Origin: Megaustenia siamemsis
Lineage: Eukaryota; Mollusca; Gastropoda; Stylommatophora; Ariophantidae
Direction of reading: 5' to 3'
Length of the DNA: 64,000 nt
NCBI GenBank assembly: GCA_032433765.1
Contig: JAVIAB010000041.1
Coordinates: forward strand, 74,732,232 to 74,796,231
The translations under genes were made by a program, and so were the position numbers. Shown one piece after another: positions 1 through 12,100 of the stretch. Each line of letters opens with the position of its first letter. Within the stretch, counting starts at the first letter, position 1. The notes under the pieces are model-generated. The model saw nothing but the letters and a program-made list of their open reading frames with translations, was not told the DNA's origin and ran no database searches.

Positions 1-1743
1 TCATCCGGGTTTACTATTAACCATAGTGGACGTGGTGATATTAAGAGCCACATAAATAGTGATAAACATAAGAGAACCGTCGCTACTGCTGCATCAAGCT
101 CGTCGTTGACAAATTTTTTTCGAGCTGAACAGGTTGGTGACAAAGAAGAACAGTTAGCTGCTACAGAAGGTGCCTTTGCATATCATACAGTGATGCACAA
201 TCACACGTTTAGATCTATGGACTGCACATCAAAATTGCTTCAGGTAACTTTAGAACAAAAATTTGCTTGTGCACGTACGAAAACAGAAGCTATTATTCGG
301 AATGTGTTCACACCCCATGCTATAAACGAGTTGAGATGTGACCCAGAAAACGTAACATTTATCTCCATACTGACAGATGCCTCCAACCACAAAGAAATCA
401 AGATTTTTCCTTTGCTTGTCAGATACTTTGATCGCAATAAGGGACTGAAAGTTAAAATATTAGAGTTGAAGTCATTGCCGGGGGAAACATCTGATATAGT
501 AAGTAGTTTTCTTATTGACTGTCTAACTGAAAATGGTTTAGAACTGAAAGTAGTTGGATTATGTGCAGACAACACACATTCTAATTTTGGGGGCGCTGAA
601 AGAAAAGGACAGAACAATGTTTTCACAAAACTGAAAGAAAACCTTGGACATAGTTTGATAGGTGTTGGGTGTGCTTGCCATATTTTCCACAACACTGTTC
701 GAGCAGCTGCAGACGTATTGCCTGTTGATGTTGAAATGACTATTGCAAAAATTTATCTGTACTTCAAATCATACACAGTTAGAGTTGAAAGTCTCAAGGA
801 GTTTTGTCAGTTTGTCGACACAGACTTCCAGATGATTTTAGGTTATGCACAAACTAGGTGGCTTGCACTCTTGCCTGCTGTTGAAAGGGTTCTTTACATG
901 TTCCTGCCTCTAAAATCATATTTTCAATCTCAAGACAGATGCCCAGTTTTTATACAGGAATTCTTTGAAAACCCACTGTCTGAGGCATGGCTTATTTTGG
1001 TTCACAGTCAGGCATCCTCTTTCCACGAAGCAGTGCAGAAAGTAGAGGGACAGATGGTCACTGTATTTGAAGTCATTGACAACATCAATAGGTTGAAAGC
1101 TATCTTGGAGTCCAAGCTGGAAGACGGCTTCTTGCCATCAAGAGTTCAGATAATCCTTAAAAAGCTGGAAATGGAAGGATTTCCACGTGATGATGTGAAC
1201 AAGTTTAACGCCAGTGTTTCTTCATTTTATGAAACAGCTTTAAGTTATTTGAAGAAATGGGCTGCAAATAATTTTCAAAACCTAGAGTCTTACAGCTGGG
1301 TAATGCTGAACAGAACACCAAATTGGGAAGATATTGAGAAGTCTTCATCATTAGTGAGTCAAACAGTGCCTTCAGTCGACTTTCCAGAAAATGAAATGTA
1401 TGACGAATATGTCTACATGAAACAGTTCGTTACTTCACAAAAAATTGGTGAGTGGAGTCTTAATAAAACATTACCAGGGCAGCGTTGGGTTAAACTAGCT
1501 TCCCACATCAGAAACAATCATGTGCCCGTTTCACATATTCTGAAGTTGGCAGAGTTCTTTTTGTGTCTACCTGGAACAAATGCTGCAACAGAACGAGTGT
1601 TTTCTCTGATGAACAGTTTGTGGACAAATGATAAAACACAACTAGGTGTTGACACTTTAAAAGCCATGTTGATCACCAAAGTGAACTATGAGGGAACATG
1701 TGTCGAATTTTATAAGATGCTGCATACAAAGAAGGACATTTGA
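1..1743 (+). CDS. hAT-family transposase, 5'-truncated by window edge
   Basis: The frame is open from position 1 to the TGA at 1741-1743, so the start lies outside the window. The first residues (FTINHSGRGDIKSHI, then DKHKR) look like the end of a BED-type zinc finger. The hAT signatures follow in order: an Asp in ILTDASNH (about nt 370), a second Asp in LCADNTHSNFGG (about nt 560-600), a CACHIFHN Cys/His motif (about nt 670-695), RWLALLP (about nt 855) and a C-terminal dimerisation region LPGTNAATERVFSLM with the likely catalytic Glu (about nt 1570-1620). No frameshift is seen. It resembles ZBED5/FAM200-type hAT proteins. It could be a live transposon or a young relic; host domestication cannot be judged without the left end. 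Confidence 0.85.
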   Translation, partial: SSGFTINHSGRGDIKSHINSDKHKRTVATAASSSSLTNFFRAEQVGDKEEQLAATEGAFAYHTVMHNHTFRSMDCTSKLLQVTLEQKFACARTKTEAIIRNVFTPHAINELRCDPENVTFISILTDASNHKEIKIFPLLVRYFDRNKGLKVKILELKSLPGETSDIVSSFLIDCLTENGLELKVVGLCADNTHSNFGGAERKGQNNVFTKLKENLGHSLIGVGCACHIFHNTVRAAADVLPVDVEMTIAKIYLYFKSYTVRVESLKEFCQFVDTDFQMILGYAQTRWLALLPAVERVLYMFLPLKSYFQSQDRCPVFIQEFFENPLSEAWLILVHSQASSFHEAVQKVEGQMVTVFEVIDNINRLKAILESKLEDGFLPSRVQIILKKLEMEGFPRDDVNKFNASVSSFYETALSYLKKWAANNFQNLESYSWVMLNRTPNWEDIEKSSSLVSQTVPSVDFPENEMYDEYVYMKQFVTSQKIGEWSLNKTLPGQRWVKLASHIRNNHVPVSHILKLAEFFLCLPGTNAATERVFSLMNSLWTNDKTQLGVDTLKAMLITKVNYEGTCVEFYKMLHTKKDI

Positions 1744-1989
1744 CAGAAAATTCACTCATCTGAAAAGTACAGCATCTCTGTTTCACCTTCAATTTAAGTG
1801 AGTATCACTGTTTTTTTTTATCTCCTGATTATCCTGATAGCGTATTGTAGGTCTATATTATTAGATGTTTTAAAATGTATGTATTATTCACTTGAAAATG
1901 ACAGAAAGAAGAAATGTAATTTTATTGGTGGCAAATTGAAGTAAAATTATTCCGTCCCGGAATGGGATTTCAAAAATATGGTCACCTTA
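1..1989 (+). mobile_element. hAT element 1, right part
   Basis: This covers the transposase frame plus about 245 bases of 3' non-coding sequence. The proposed right terminal repeat, read inward, begins TAAGGTGACCATATTTTTGA, near 1970-1989. The TAAGG-like end and TGACCA fit hAT termini. Immediately after it, an unrelated LINE fragment starts. The left end and target duplication are outside the window, so the exact border is inferred. Confidence 0.6.
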
Positions 1990-2047
1990 GAGAAGAATGC
2001 CCTTGATGGTGATTGGTGAGGATTCATTCTGACCAGGTGGCCAAACC
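1990..2047 (-). mobile_element. LINE ORF2 C-terminal fragment, right half of interrupted copy
   Basis: On the - strand this reads LKWFGHLVRMNPHQSPSRAF, the conserved WFGHLVRM segment found downstream of the reverse transcriptase domain in many non-LTR elements. The copy is interrupted by hAT element 2 and continues at 4908. It ends where hAT element 1 begins. Confidence 0.7.
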
Positions 2048-2273
2048 ATTTAAGTCAGAGGTGGCCAAATGGCGGCCCGCGGGCCGGATCCGGCCCGCCA
2101 GCCTAGTTTTCTTGGCCCGCGAAGCTCCACGGACTTACTTCATTTTTTACCCCTAATAGCGGATTTCTCCTGGTTTTAATCCGTGTCGGAGTTAACTCTT
2201 CTATCGTTCAAGAATACACAATTTGAAAATCTCTGTCAATTTCTCGCAACAGCTAGATTGGCAACATAATTTC

Positions 2274-2476
<203 letters not shown>

Positions 2477-2898
2477 ACTAATGGTGCCGACAATATTCAA
2501 AGTCTTTGCTTCGAGTTGGTACCGCAAAGTTGCTTTATTGTCAGTGCGGTGATAGCGTCAGATCTTTGGCTCAACATTTGTCGTCTGGACTTGTGGTGGC
2601 TCTTTCATTTCGCGGTAAGGGGTTAATGAGGTTGGGAGGGACAGGGGTGAGGGGACTTCGTAGCTCTAATTCTGTCTTTGAAGTTACATTCAAAATGTTT
2701 CACTGTTCGCCTTCATTCCCTTTGATCCCATCGTCTTGTCTTGTCCATAAAATGACTGCAACGTGTTTATTTGGTCACAATCTTTTGATTTCATTGTCAA
2801 ACACAAGTCTGTGTATAACTGTCAAATCTGGACTTATTTTCGATAGTGGACCAACATTCTGTGACTTTTAACTTTGATGTGAGATTTTGTATTAAATC

Positions 2899-4698
2899 AT
2901 GTTAAAATGTAGAAAAGTTGATTGTGAAAATTGCATATTTAAACCTAAATGGGAATTAGATTATTTGTTCATCTTCAATAAGGATAGTAAACCTCAGTGC
3001 TTAATTTGCGTTCAAGTGTTAGCCGTTTTGAAGGAATATAATTTAAAACGGCACTATGCTACACATCATCAAAACATGTATGAGAAACATAGCATTGAAG
3101 CTAGGAAGCTTTTGGTTGAACAGCTGAAGACAAAGTTGAATCAACAGCAAAGTATGTATACAAAGGGCAATAAAATTAAAGAGTCATCGATCATTGCATC
3201 ATATACAGTTACCTATGAGCTTGCAAAATCTAAAAAACCCTTTACTGACGGAAATTTTGTGAAGAAATGTGCGATTCAAATGGCAAAGGCATTCGGTCAA
3301 GAAAAAATAGCCAAAGAATTTGAATCTGTGCCTCTTTCAAAACAAACTGTAGCCAGAAGAACAGAAGACATCAGTCTGCAACTGTCTCAAAGTTTAAAAT
3401 CTTGTATTGAAAACTGCTCATATTTTTCGCTCGCGATTGATGAAAGTACTGACATCACTGACACTTGCCAGCTTCTTATTTTTGTTAAAGTTATCCAGGA
3501 GGATTTTACTGTTATTGAAGAATTGTTGAAAGTTTGCTCTTTGCATGACACTTGTAGAGGGACAGACATATTTTCTGCAGTTCATAGTGCCGTAGATGAA
3601 GTAGGTGGTTTTGGAAAGTTGTCTGCAGTGTGTACTGATGGTTGCAAAGCTTTTATTGGTTCAAATACTGGTTTTGTTGGACTTCTAAAGCAAAACAAAA
3701 TTAACGTACCTACATTGCATTGCATAATTCATCAAGAGGCCCTTTGTGCAAAGTCCATAAATCTAAAAGACACCATGGCTACTGTTGTGAAAATAACAAA
3801 TTTGATAAGAGGAGGACACCAGTCTTTAAATCACAGGAAGTTTTTATCATTTTTAGAGGAAGTAGATTCTAGCTACGGTGATCTCCTGCTTTATACAGAA
3901 GTAAGATGGCTTAGTCGAGGGAAATGTTTAATAATATTTTTTGAACTGAAGAATGACATTTATGACTTCCTGCGAGAGAACTTACCATGCTCCATTGATC
4001 TTCAACATGCACTCAAAGACATTAATTTCCTTCATAATCTGGCATATCTCACAGACATCACACAACATTTGAACATATTGAATTTGCAGCTACAAGGGGA
4101 AAAGCAAACCATTTTTCAATTGATGGGATATGTTGATGGTTTTAAAAAGAAGCTGAATCTATTTAGACTTTCTTTGCAAAAAAATGATCTGTTCCATTTT
4201 TCAAGTTGTAAGCAGTTGTTGTCAGAGATAGAAAGTGCAAACTTCAGTAAGTACGCAGCTGACATTGAACATTTGATTTGTGAATTTGATCGACGATTTC
4301 AAGATTTTGAAATGTTTCGTCCGCAAACGGAACTTTTTAATAACCCAATTAAGTGCACAGTGGAGTGCCAGCCATCAGATCTTCAACTAGAGTTGTGTGA
4401 CCTTCAGTGTGACCCCTTCCTCAGTACTGTAAAGGCATTAGGAGCTGACTTCTGGAAATTGCTACCAAATGAACGTTACCCGTGTCTGAGAAAATGGGTA
4501 CTAAAGATGTGCTCTATATTCGGCAGCACATATCTCTGCGAGACAACATTCTCTTCCATGAAGTTAATTAAATCTAAGACCAGGAACAGAATGACCGATT
4601 CGACATTGTCCCATACTCTCCGAATCGTCACGTCAAAAATGGAAGTGGACTTCAAATCTCTGGTGGAAAGCTGTGACAAGTCACAATCGTCGCACTGA
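2899..4698 (+). CDS. hAT transposase, full length (599 aa)
   Basis: This single uninterrupted frame encodes 599 residues. The N-terminal part has a zinc-finger-like CLICVQVLAV ... HYATHH pattern (about residues 35-56). The RNase H-like core shows an Asp in LAIDESTDITD (about residue 180), a second Asp in VCTDGCKAFIGS (about 247), the Cys/His motif TLHCIIHQEALC (about 275) and VRWLSRGK (about 335). The C-terminal block CETTFSSMKLIKSKTRNRM carries the expected Glu. It resembles vertebrate proteins derived from Charlie-like hAT elements such as GTF2IRD2 and EPM2AIP1. The ATG at 2899 is the first in-frame Met. All catalytic residues appear present, so the enzyme could be active. It would bind the element ends and cut and paste the element. 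Confidence 0.92.
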   Translation: MLKCRKVDCENCIFKPKWELDYLFIFNKDSKPQCLICVQVLAVLKEYNLKRHYATHHQNMYEKHSIEARKLLVEQLKTKLNQQQSMYTKGNKIKESSIIASYTVTYELAKSKKPFTDGNFVKKCAIQMAKAFGQEKIAKEFESVPLSKQTVARRTEDISLQLSQSLKSCIENCSYFSLAIDESTDITDTCQLLIFVKVIQEDFTVIEELLKVCSLHDTCRGTDIFSAVHSAVDEVGGFGKLSAVCTDGCKAFIGSNTGFVGLLKQNKINVPTLHCIIHQEALCAKSINLKDTMATVVKITNLIRGGHQSLNHRKFLSFLEEVDSSYGDLLLYTEVRWLSRGKCLIIFFELKNDIYDFLRENLPCSIDLQHALKDINFLHNLAYLTDITQHLNILNLQLQGEKQTIFQLMGYVDGFKKKLNLFRLSLQKNDLFHFSSCKQLLSEIESANFSKYAADIEHLICEFDRRFQDFEMFRPQTELFNNPIKCTVECQPSDLQLELCDLQCDPFLSTVKALGADFWKLLPNERYPCLRKWVLKMCSIFGSTYLCETTFSSMKLIKSKTRNRMTDSTLSHTLRIVTSKMEVDFKSLVESCDKSQSSH

Positions 4699-4907
4699 GA
4701 CATTAAAGGTAATTTTAAAATGAATAATTAATGGATTTGTTACAAATCAAATATGTAGTCAAAGTGCAAGCATTATTTATATATTACTATATCGCATAGG
4801 TCCCTACTATCATTTTTGACGATATTCTTAAGTGTGGCCCGCGGGTCTTGGCCTTGGCTTTAATCCGGCCCTCGGGCAACCTCAAGTTGGCCACCACTGA
4901 TTTAAGT

Positions 4908-5108
4908 TGTTGTTGCTCTATATATTCTTGACAGGGTTTTGTTCCTACCATTTTTCTTATGATTTCATTTGGTATTCTATCTCTTCTCGCATGTCACATG
5001 TATTGATCTTTCTTAATTGTGATTTAGAAATGGTCCATGTTTGACTTTCATAGCACAAAGTTGGTTTGAAAATGCTATTTATCATTTGTTGTTTAGCTGG
5101 CATCATTT
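4908..5108 (-). mobile_element. LINE ORF2 fragment, left half of interrupted copy
   Basis: The - strand reads YESQTWTISKSQLRKI and, after a frame change, RRERIPNEIIRKMVG, both typical of the region after the reverse transcriptase domain. It joins at ATTTAAGT to the WFGHLVRM segment at 1990-2047. The copy is decayed by frameshifts. Confidence 0.65.
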
Positions 5109-5181
5109 TATAGCAATTTATGTTCACTAACACCATATTCCCTATACGCCACTTGACGTGACGGAAGTCTTTTTTTTTTTG
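5109..5181 (+). mobile_element. SINE family 1, 3' end only
   Basis: The segment CACTAACACCATATTCCCTA followed by a short palindrome-like stretch and a T-run matches the 3' ends of the SINE copies at 38476-38695, 34395-34665 (reverse) and 53245-53502. Confidence 0.7.
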
Positions 5182-5329
5182 TTTACATTGTTTTAATGTT
5201 GCTGGTATCTTGTTTTGTAGCGCATTGTTTCAAAAGGATCAATAAATTGTAATGTAAGATAGTGTTTCAATATTTTGATTATATTGTTATGCAACATATT
5301 GTTTTATTATGGTCATTATCTATTTACAG

Positions 5330-5454
5330 TGACATGGACTGCCGGTGGCTGATCACAACTACCGGATCGAACGTAGTTGTTCTGAAGGTTTTGAACTTCT
5401 ACTTGGACGATTGCTCGTCATCTTGCAGCAATGATTACGTGGCTATTCATGATG
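5330..5454 (+). CDS. CUB exon B1
   Basis: A 125-nt exon between TATTTACAG and GTACAA. It encodes MDCRWLITTTGSNVVVLKV, then two further Cys and SNDYVAIHDG, the second part of a CUB domain. It starts with one base completing a split codon and ends in phase 1, as all B exons do. The partner exon A1 is not found in the 5.3 kb upstream, which is filled with transposons. Confidence 0.9.
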
Positions 5455-6139
5455 GTACAACAGCTGCAGTATAGTGAATTAGTTCTGCTTGTTAAAATAA
5501 TACTTGACATTTGTTATTTAATAATTACGTTTATTTTAAAACCATCTTACAAGTCAGTTACAACACTTAGTATTGTGACATGTTTACAGGATGTGACATG
5601 TTTACAGGATGTGACATGTTTTACAAGAACAGTTCAAGCAAATAAGTAATATTAAGTGCAATGAAAGATGACAAATTAGCTACAAATGAAATGTGAATCT
5701 TGATCTCATTATTTGAAATAATCTGCAAGAGTAAACACTGGAACTGGTCTACTCCCACAATAATTGTTCAGTCAGGCTCTCAGGTCATCACAATCAAAAA
5801 CACAAAGTAAAAAAAAATGTCTGTTCTAGAAAGCGGCTCCACTGGTCAGTTGAATAACTCTACTTTTAAAATTGTGTTGCGTTTCATAATGATATAAGAG
5901 CACAATTTTTATTGTCTATTTATAATCATTATTTATATTTCGTCGAACTTTAGTATGTTGTTGTCAATGCAAAAAAAAAAAAAAAAAAGATTTGTTTGAT
6001 TGAAAGCAATATTTCCCATGTCTTGAATTTAAAATATCTCGCAGGCTGTTTTTACTTTATGTATATAATATCATGATATTTAATCTTGAGTAGTTTTTCT
6101 TGTCTTGAATTAATCCATGTACGCATTTGATAGTTTACA
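5455..6139. other. Intron, no recognised feature
   Basis: AT-rich intron sequence. It includes a short direct repeat of GGATGTGACATGTTTACA near 5577-5625 and a poly-A run near 5971-5989. No coding or transposon signature was recognised. Confidence 0.6.
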
Positions 6140-6372
6140 GCATAATGAGTTATTTGCGTGTAATCATCATTGCACTCCGAACATGTCCATAGGTGCTCAG
6201 ATCCTCTTCTCAACATGGCCTGCATTATCCAGCGCCTGCCGATTCCAGTTTGGTGTTGGTTGATAAGTCTTCTTACACGCCCACTAAGTTTCTCGTTTCT
6301 AGTTGTGCCCATCTTAACTCCCATCCGAAGGAGTGACGTGGACTCATGGTTGTCAAAGTTGTATGCCCTTCC
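6140..6372 (-). mobile_element. LINE 3' fragment (post-RNase H domain)
   Basis: The - strand reads NEKLSGRVRRLINQHQTG, then RGSEHLWTCSECN, which closely matches 38865-39115. In that second copy the same segment lies downstream of an RNase H domain. The Cys pair suggests the zinc-knuckle tail of an RNase H-bearing LINE. The 36-bp minisatellite begins within this coding segment. Confidence 0.75.
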
Positions 6373-7704
6373 CATATCTCGGAGGGCACTGATGATGTCC
6401 GCCAGATCCACATCTCGGAGGGCACTGATGATGTCCGCCAGATCCATATCTCGGAGGGCACTGATGATGTCCGCCAGATCCATATCTCGGAGGGCACTGA
6501 TGATGTCCGCCAGATCCACATCTCGGAGGGCACCGATGATGTCCGCCAGATCCATATCTCGGAGGGCACTGATGATGTCCGCCAGATCCACATCTCGGAG
6601 GGCACTGATGATGTCCGCCAGATCCACATCTCGGAGGGCACTGATGATGTCCGCCAGATCCATATCTCGGAGGGCACTGATGATGTCCGCCAGATCCACA
6701 TCTCGGAGGGCACTGATGATGTCCGCCAGATCCACATCTCGGAGGGCACTGATGATGTCCGCCAGATCCACATCTCGGAGGGCACTGATGATGTCCGCCA
6801 GATCCATATCTCGGAGGGCACTGATGATGTCCGCCAGACCCACATCTCGGAGGGCACTGATGATGTCCGCCAGATCCACATCTCGGAGGGCACTGATGAT
6901 GTCCGCCAGACCCACATCTCGGAGGGCACTGATGATGTCCGCCAGATCCATATCTCGGAGGGCACTGATGATGTCCGCCAGATCCACATCTCGGAGGGCA
7001 CCGATGATGTCCGCCAGATCCACATCTCGGAGGGCACCGATGATGTCCGCCAGATCCACATCTCGGAGGGCACTGATGATGTCCGCCAGATCCATATCTC
7101 GGAGGGCACTGATGATGTCCGCCAGATCCACATCTCGGAGGGCACCGATGATGTCCGCCAGATCCACATCTCGGAGGGCACCGATGATGTCCGCCAGATC
7201 CACATATCGGAGGGCACTGATGATGTCCGCCAGATCCACATCTCGGAGGGCACCGAAGATGTCCGCCAGATCCACATCTCGGAGGGCACCGATGATGTCC
7301 GCCAGATCCACATCTCGGAGGGCACTGATGATGTCCGCCAGATCCACATCTCGGAGGGCACTGATGATGTCCGCCAGATCCACATCTCGGAGGGCACTGA
7401 TGATGTCCGCCAGATCCATATCTCGGAGGGCACTGATGATGTCCGCCAGATCCACATCTCGGAGGGCACTGATGATGTCCGCCAGATCCACATCTCGGAG
7501 GGCACCGATGATGTCTGCCAGATCCACATCTCGGAGGGCACCGATGATGTCCGCCAGATCCACATCTCGGAGGGCACTGATGATGTCCGCCAGACCCACA
7601 TCTCGGAGGGCACTGATGATGTCCGCCAGATCCACATCTCGGAGGGCACTGATGATGTCCGCCAGACCCACATCTCGGAGGGCACTGATGATGTCCGCCA
7701 GATC
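6373..7704. repeat. 36-bp minisatellite, 37 copies
   Basis: Thirty-seven copies of a 36-bp unit (core CTCGGAGGGCACTGATGATG) with few substitutions. The unit matches LINE sequence at 39114-39150, so the array grew out of a LINE coding segment. The unit is 12 codons and lacks stops in several frames, so it makes long false open frames on both strands (12-residue repeat LADIISALRDVD on the - strand). I do not call a gene. Confidence 0.95.
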
Positions 7705-8186
7705 CATTGATTCACCGTCTCCAATGACATATTTGATGATTTATACATTACTGCATATGTGACAGCTTAACATCTTATTATTATCGTATGTGTTACTTTG
7801 ATGAACATAAGTAGAAGCTACACATTCTTTACCAATACGGGTGGCTTTCTATTTTAATACACACACGGGTACGTGGCACTGAAAGAGATAAAAGTCGGAC
7901 CCTTGATGCACCTATGGCAGTGATCGATTGCCATGCACAGGAGAGACGTCTTGCAGGACTTCATCGATCTGGCGTTGACAAATCGATGGAGCTCAATATG
8001 GATAACGTATGTTAGAAATGTATGTCATTATCATTATTGATATGATCATGTGAATGCAATCATTTAAAATGCAACGTGGGCCATATAAAACTGATAAACT
8101 GCAAGGGGATGTTAAATGCGTGCACAAGCAGCCAGCAACTATCAGTTTGTATAGTTAACTGTTGAAGACGAGTGAGCACCCATGAG
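7705..8186. other. Intron, no recognised feature
   Basis: About 480 bases between two arrays. The first bases (GATTCACCGTC) continue the LINE flank. The rest shows no motif I recognise. Confidence 0.5.
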
Positions 8187-9110
8187 TTGAACCGGAACAC
8201 TATGTTGTCAAATCAATAACATGAATGAATTGAACCGGAACACTATGTTGTTAAATCAATAACATGAATGAATTGAACCGGAATACTATGTTGTCAAATC
8301 AATAACATGAATGAATTGAACCGGAATACTATGTTGTCAAATCAATAACATGAATGAATTGAACCGGAACACTATGTTGGTAAATCAATAACATGAATGA
8401 ATTAACACGGAATACTATGTGGTCAAATCAATAACATGAATGAATTAACCCGGAACACTATGTTGTTAAATCAATAACATGAATGAATTAACACGGAATA
8501 CTATGTTGCTAAATCAATAACATGAATGAATTGAACCGGAATACTATGTTGCTAAATCAATAACATGAATGAATTGAACCGGAATACTATGTTGCTAAAT
8601 CAATAACATGAATGAATTGAACCGGAACACTATGTTGTTAAATCAACAACATGAATGAATTAACACGGAATACTATGTGGTCAAATCAATAACATGAATG
8701 AATTAACCCGGAACGCTATGTTGTTAAATCAATAACATGAATGAATTAACACGGAATACTATGTTGCTAAATCAATAACATGAATGAATTGAACCGGAAT
8801 ACTATGTTGCTAAATCAATAACATGAATGAATTGAACCGGAATACTATGTTGTCAAATCAATAACATGAATGAATTGAACCGGAATACTATGTTGTCAAA
8901 TCAATAACATAAATGAATTGAACCGGAACACTATGTTGTTAAATCAATAACATGAATGAATTAACACGGAATACTATGTTGCTAAATCAATAACATGAAT
9001 GAATTGAACCGGAATACTATGTTGCTAAATCAATAACATGAATGAATTGAACCGGAATACTATGTTGCTAAATCAATAACATGAATGAATTGAACCGGAA
9101 TACTATGTTG
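8187..9110. repeat. 43-bp tandem array, about 21 copies
   Basis: The unit core is TTGAACCGGAACACTATGTT followed by AAATCAATAACATGAATGAA. Variants alternate between GAACCGG and TAACACGG types, suggesting multi-unit duplication. It abuts the 32-bp array. Confidence 0.95.
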
Positions 9111-9120
9111 TATATGTTAA

Positions 9121-12100
9121 CCAATAGTTACAGTGACAAAATAAAGCGTCATCCAATAGTTACAGTGACATAATAAAGCTTCATCCACTAGTTACAGTGA
9201 CATAATAAAGCTTCATTAACTAGTTACAGTGACAAAATTAAGCGTCATCCAATAGTTACAGTGACAAAATGAAGCTTCATCCGCTAGTAATAGCAATAAA
9301 ATGAGGCATTATCAAATAGTTACAGAGACAAATTGAAACCTCATCCAATAGTTACAGCCACAAAATGAGGATTCGTCCAATAGTAACAGAGACAAAATGA
9401 AGTTTCGTCCAATAGTTAAAGAGACAAAATGAAGTTTCATCCAATAGTTAAAGAGACAAAATAAAGTTTCGTCCAATAGTTAAAGAGACAAAATGAAGTT
9501 TCGTCCAATAGTTAAAGAGACAAAATGAAGTTTCATCCAATAGTTACAGAGACAAAATGAAGTTTCATCCAATAGTTACAGAGACAAAATGAAGTTTCAT
9601 CCAATAGTTACAGAGACAAAATGAAGTTTCATCCAATAGTTACAGAGACAAAATGAAGGTTCGTCCAATAGTTACAGAGACAAAATGAAGTTTCGTCCAA
9701 TAGTTACAGAGACAAAATGAAGTTTCGTCCAATAGTTACAGAGACAAAATGAAGTTTCGTTCAATAGTTACAGAGACAAAATGAAGTTTCATCCAATAGT
9801 TACAGAGACAAAATGAAGGTTCGTCCAATAGTTACAGAGACAAAATGAAGTTTCGTTCAATAGTTACAGAGACAAAATGAAGTTTCGTCCAATAGTTACA
9901 GAGACAAAATGAAGTTTCGTTCAATAGTTACAGAGACAAAATGAAGTTTCGTCCAATAGTTACAGAGACAAAATGAAGTTTCGTTCAATAGTTACAGAGA
10001 CAAAATGAAGTTTCGTTCAATAGTTACAGAGACAAAATGAAGTTTCGTTCAATAGTTACAGAGACAAAATGAAGTTTCGTCCAATAGTTACAGAGACAAA
10101 ATGAAGTTTCGTTCAATAGTTACAGAGACAAAATGAAGTTTCGTCCAATAGTTACAGAGACAAAACGAAGTTTCGTCCAATAGTTACAGAGACAAAATGA
10201 AGTTTCGTCCAATAGTTACAGAGACAAAATGAAGTTTCATCCAATAGTTACAGCGACAAAATGAAATTTCGTCAAAAAGTTACAGAGACAAAATGAAGTT
10301 TCGCCCAATAGTTACAGAGACAAAATGAAGTTTCGTTCAATAGTTACAGAGACAAAATGAAGGTTGGCCCAATAGTTACAGAGACAAAATGAAGTTTCGT
10401 CCAATAGTTACAGAGACAAAATGAAGTTTCGTTGAATAGTTACAGAGACAAAATGAAGTTTCGTTCAATAGTTACAAAGACAAAATGAAGTTTCATTCAA
10501 TAGTTACAGAGACAAAATGAAGTTTCGTTCAATAGTTATAGAGACAAAATGAAGTTTCGTTCAATAGTTACAGAGACAAAATAAAGTTTCGTCCAATAGT
10601 TACAGAGACAAAATGAAGTTTCGTTCAATAGTTACGAGACAAAATGAAGTTTCGTTCAATAGTTACAGAGACAAAATGAAGTTTCGTTCAATAGTTACAG
10701 AGACAAAATGAAGTTTCGTTCAATAGTTACAGAGACAAAATGAAGTTTCGTCCAATATTTACAGAGACAAAATGATGTTTCGTTCAATAGTTACAGAGAC
10801 AAAATGAAGTTTCGTTCAATAGTTACAGCGACAAAATGAAGTTTCGTCAAATAGTTACAGAGACAAAATGATGTTTCGTCCAATAGTTACAGCAACAAAA
10901 TGAAATTTCGTCAAATAGTTACATAGACAAAATGATGTTTCGTCCAATAGTTACAGAGACAAAATGAAATTTCGTCCAATAGTTACAGAGACAAAATGAT
11001 GTTTCGTCCAATAGTTACAGAGACAAAATGAAATTTCGTCAAATAGTTACATAGACAAAATGATGTTTCGTCCAATAGTTACAGAGACAAAATGAAATTT
11101 CGTCAAATAGTTACAGAGACAAAATGAAGGTTCGTCCAATAGTTACAGAGACAAAATGAAATTTCGTCAAATAGTTACAGAGACAAAATGAAGGTTCGTC
11201 CAATAGTTACAGAGACAAAATGAAGTTTCGTCCAATAGTTACAGAGACAAAATGAAGTTTCGTCCAATAGTTACAGCAACAAAATGAAATTTCGTCAAAT
11301 AGTTACAGAGACAAAATGAAGGTTCGTCCAATAGTTACAGAGACAAAATGAAATTTCGTCAAATAGTTACAGAGACAAAATGAAGTTTCGTCCAATAGTT
11401 ACAGAGACAAAATGAAGTCTCGTCCAATAGTTACAGAGACAAAATGAAGTTTCGCCCAATAGTTACAAAGACAAAATGAAGTTTCGTCCAATAGTTACAG
11501 AGACAAAATGAAATTTCGTCAAATTAGTTACAGAGACAAAATGAAGTTTCGTCTAAAGTTACAGAGACAAAATGAAGTTTCGTCCAATAGTTACAGAGAC
11601 AAAATGAAGTTTCGTCAAATAGTTACAGAGACAAAATGAAGTTTCGTCCAATAGTTACAGAGACAAAATGAAGTTTCGTTCAATAGTTACAGAGACAAAA
11701 TGAAGGTTGGCCCAATAGTTACAGCAACAAAATGAAATTTCGTCAAATAGTTAAAGAGACAAAATGAAGTTTCGTCCAGTAGTTACAGAGACAAAATGAA
11801 GTTTCGTCCAGTAGTTACAGAGAGAAAATGAAGGTTGGCCCAATGGTTACAGCGACAAAATGAAGTTTCGTTCAATAGTTACAGAGACAAAATGAAGTTT
11901 CGTTCAGTAGTTTCAGAGACAAAATGAAGGTTCGTTCAATAGTTACAGAGACAAAATGAAGGTTGGCCCAATAGTTACAGCAACAAAATGAAATTTCGTC
12001 AAATAGTTACAGAGACAAAATTAAGTTTCGTCCAGTAGTTACAGAGACAAAATGAAGTTTCGTCCAATAGTTACAGAGACAAAATGAAGTTTCGTCCAAT

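Noticed and set aside
6052..7762. Frames of 454-551 codons on both strands over the 36-bp array
   Set aside because: They arise because the unit is 12 codons without stops; several frames on both strands are open at once and no known domain is present.
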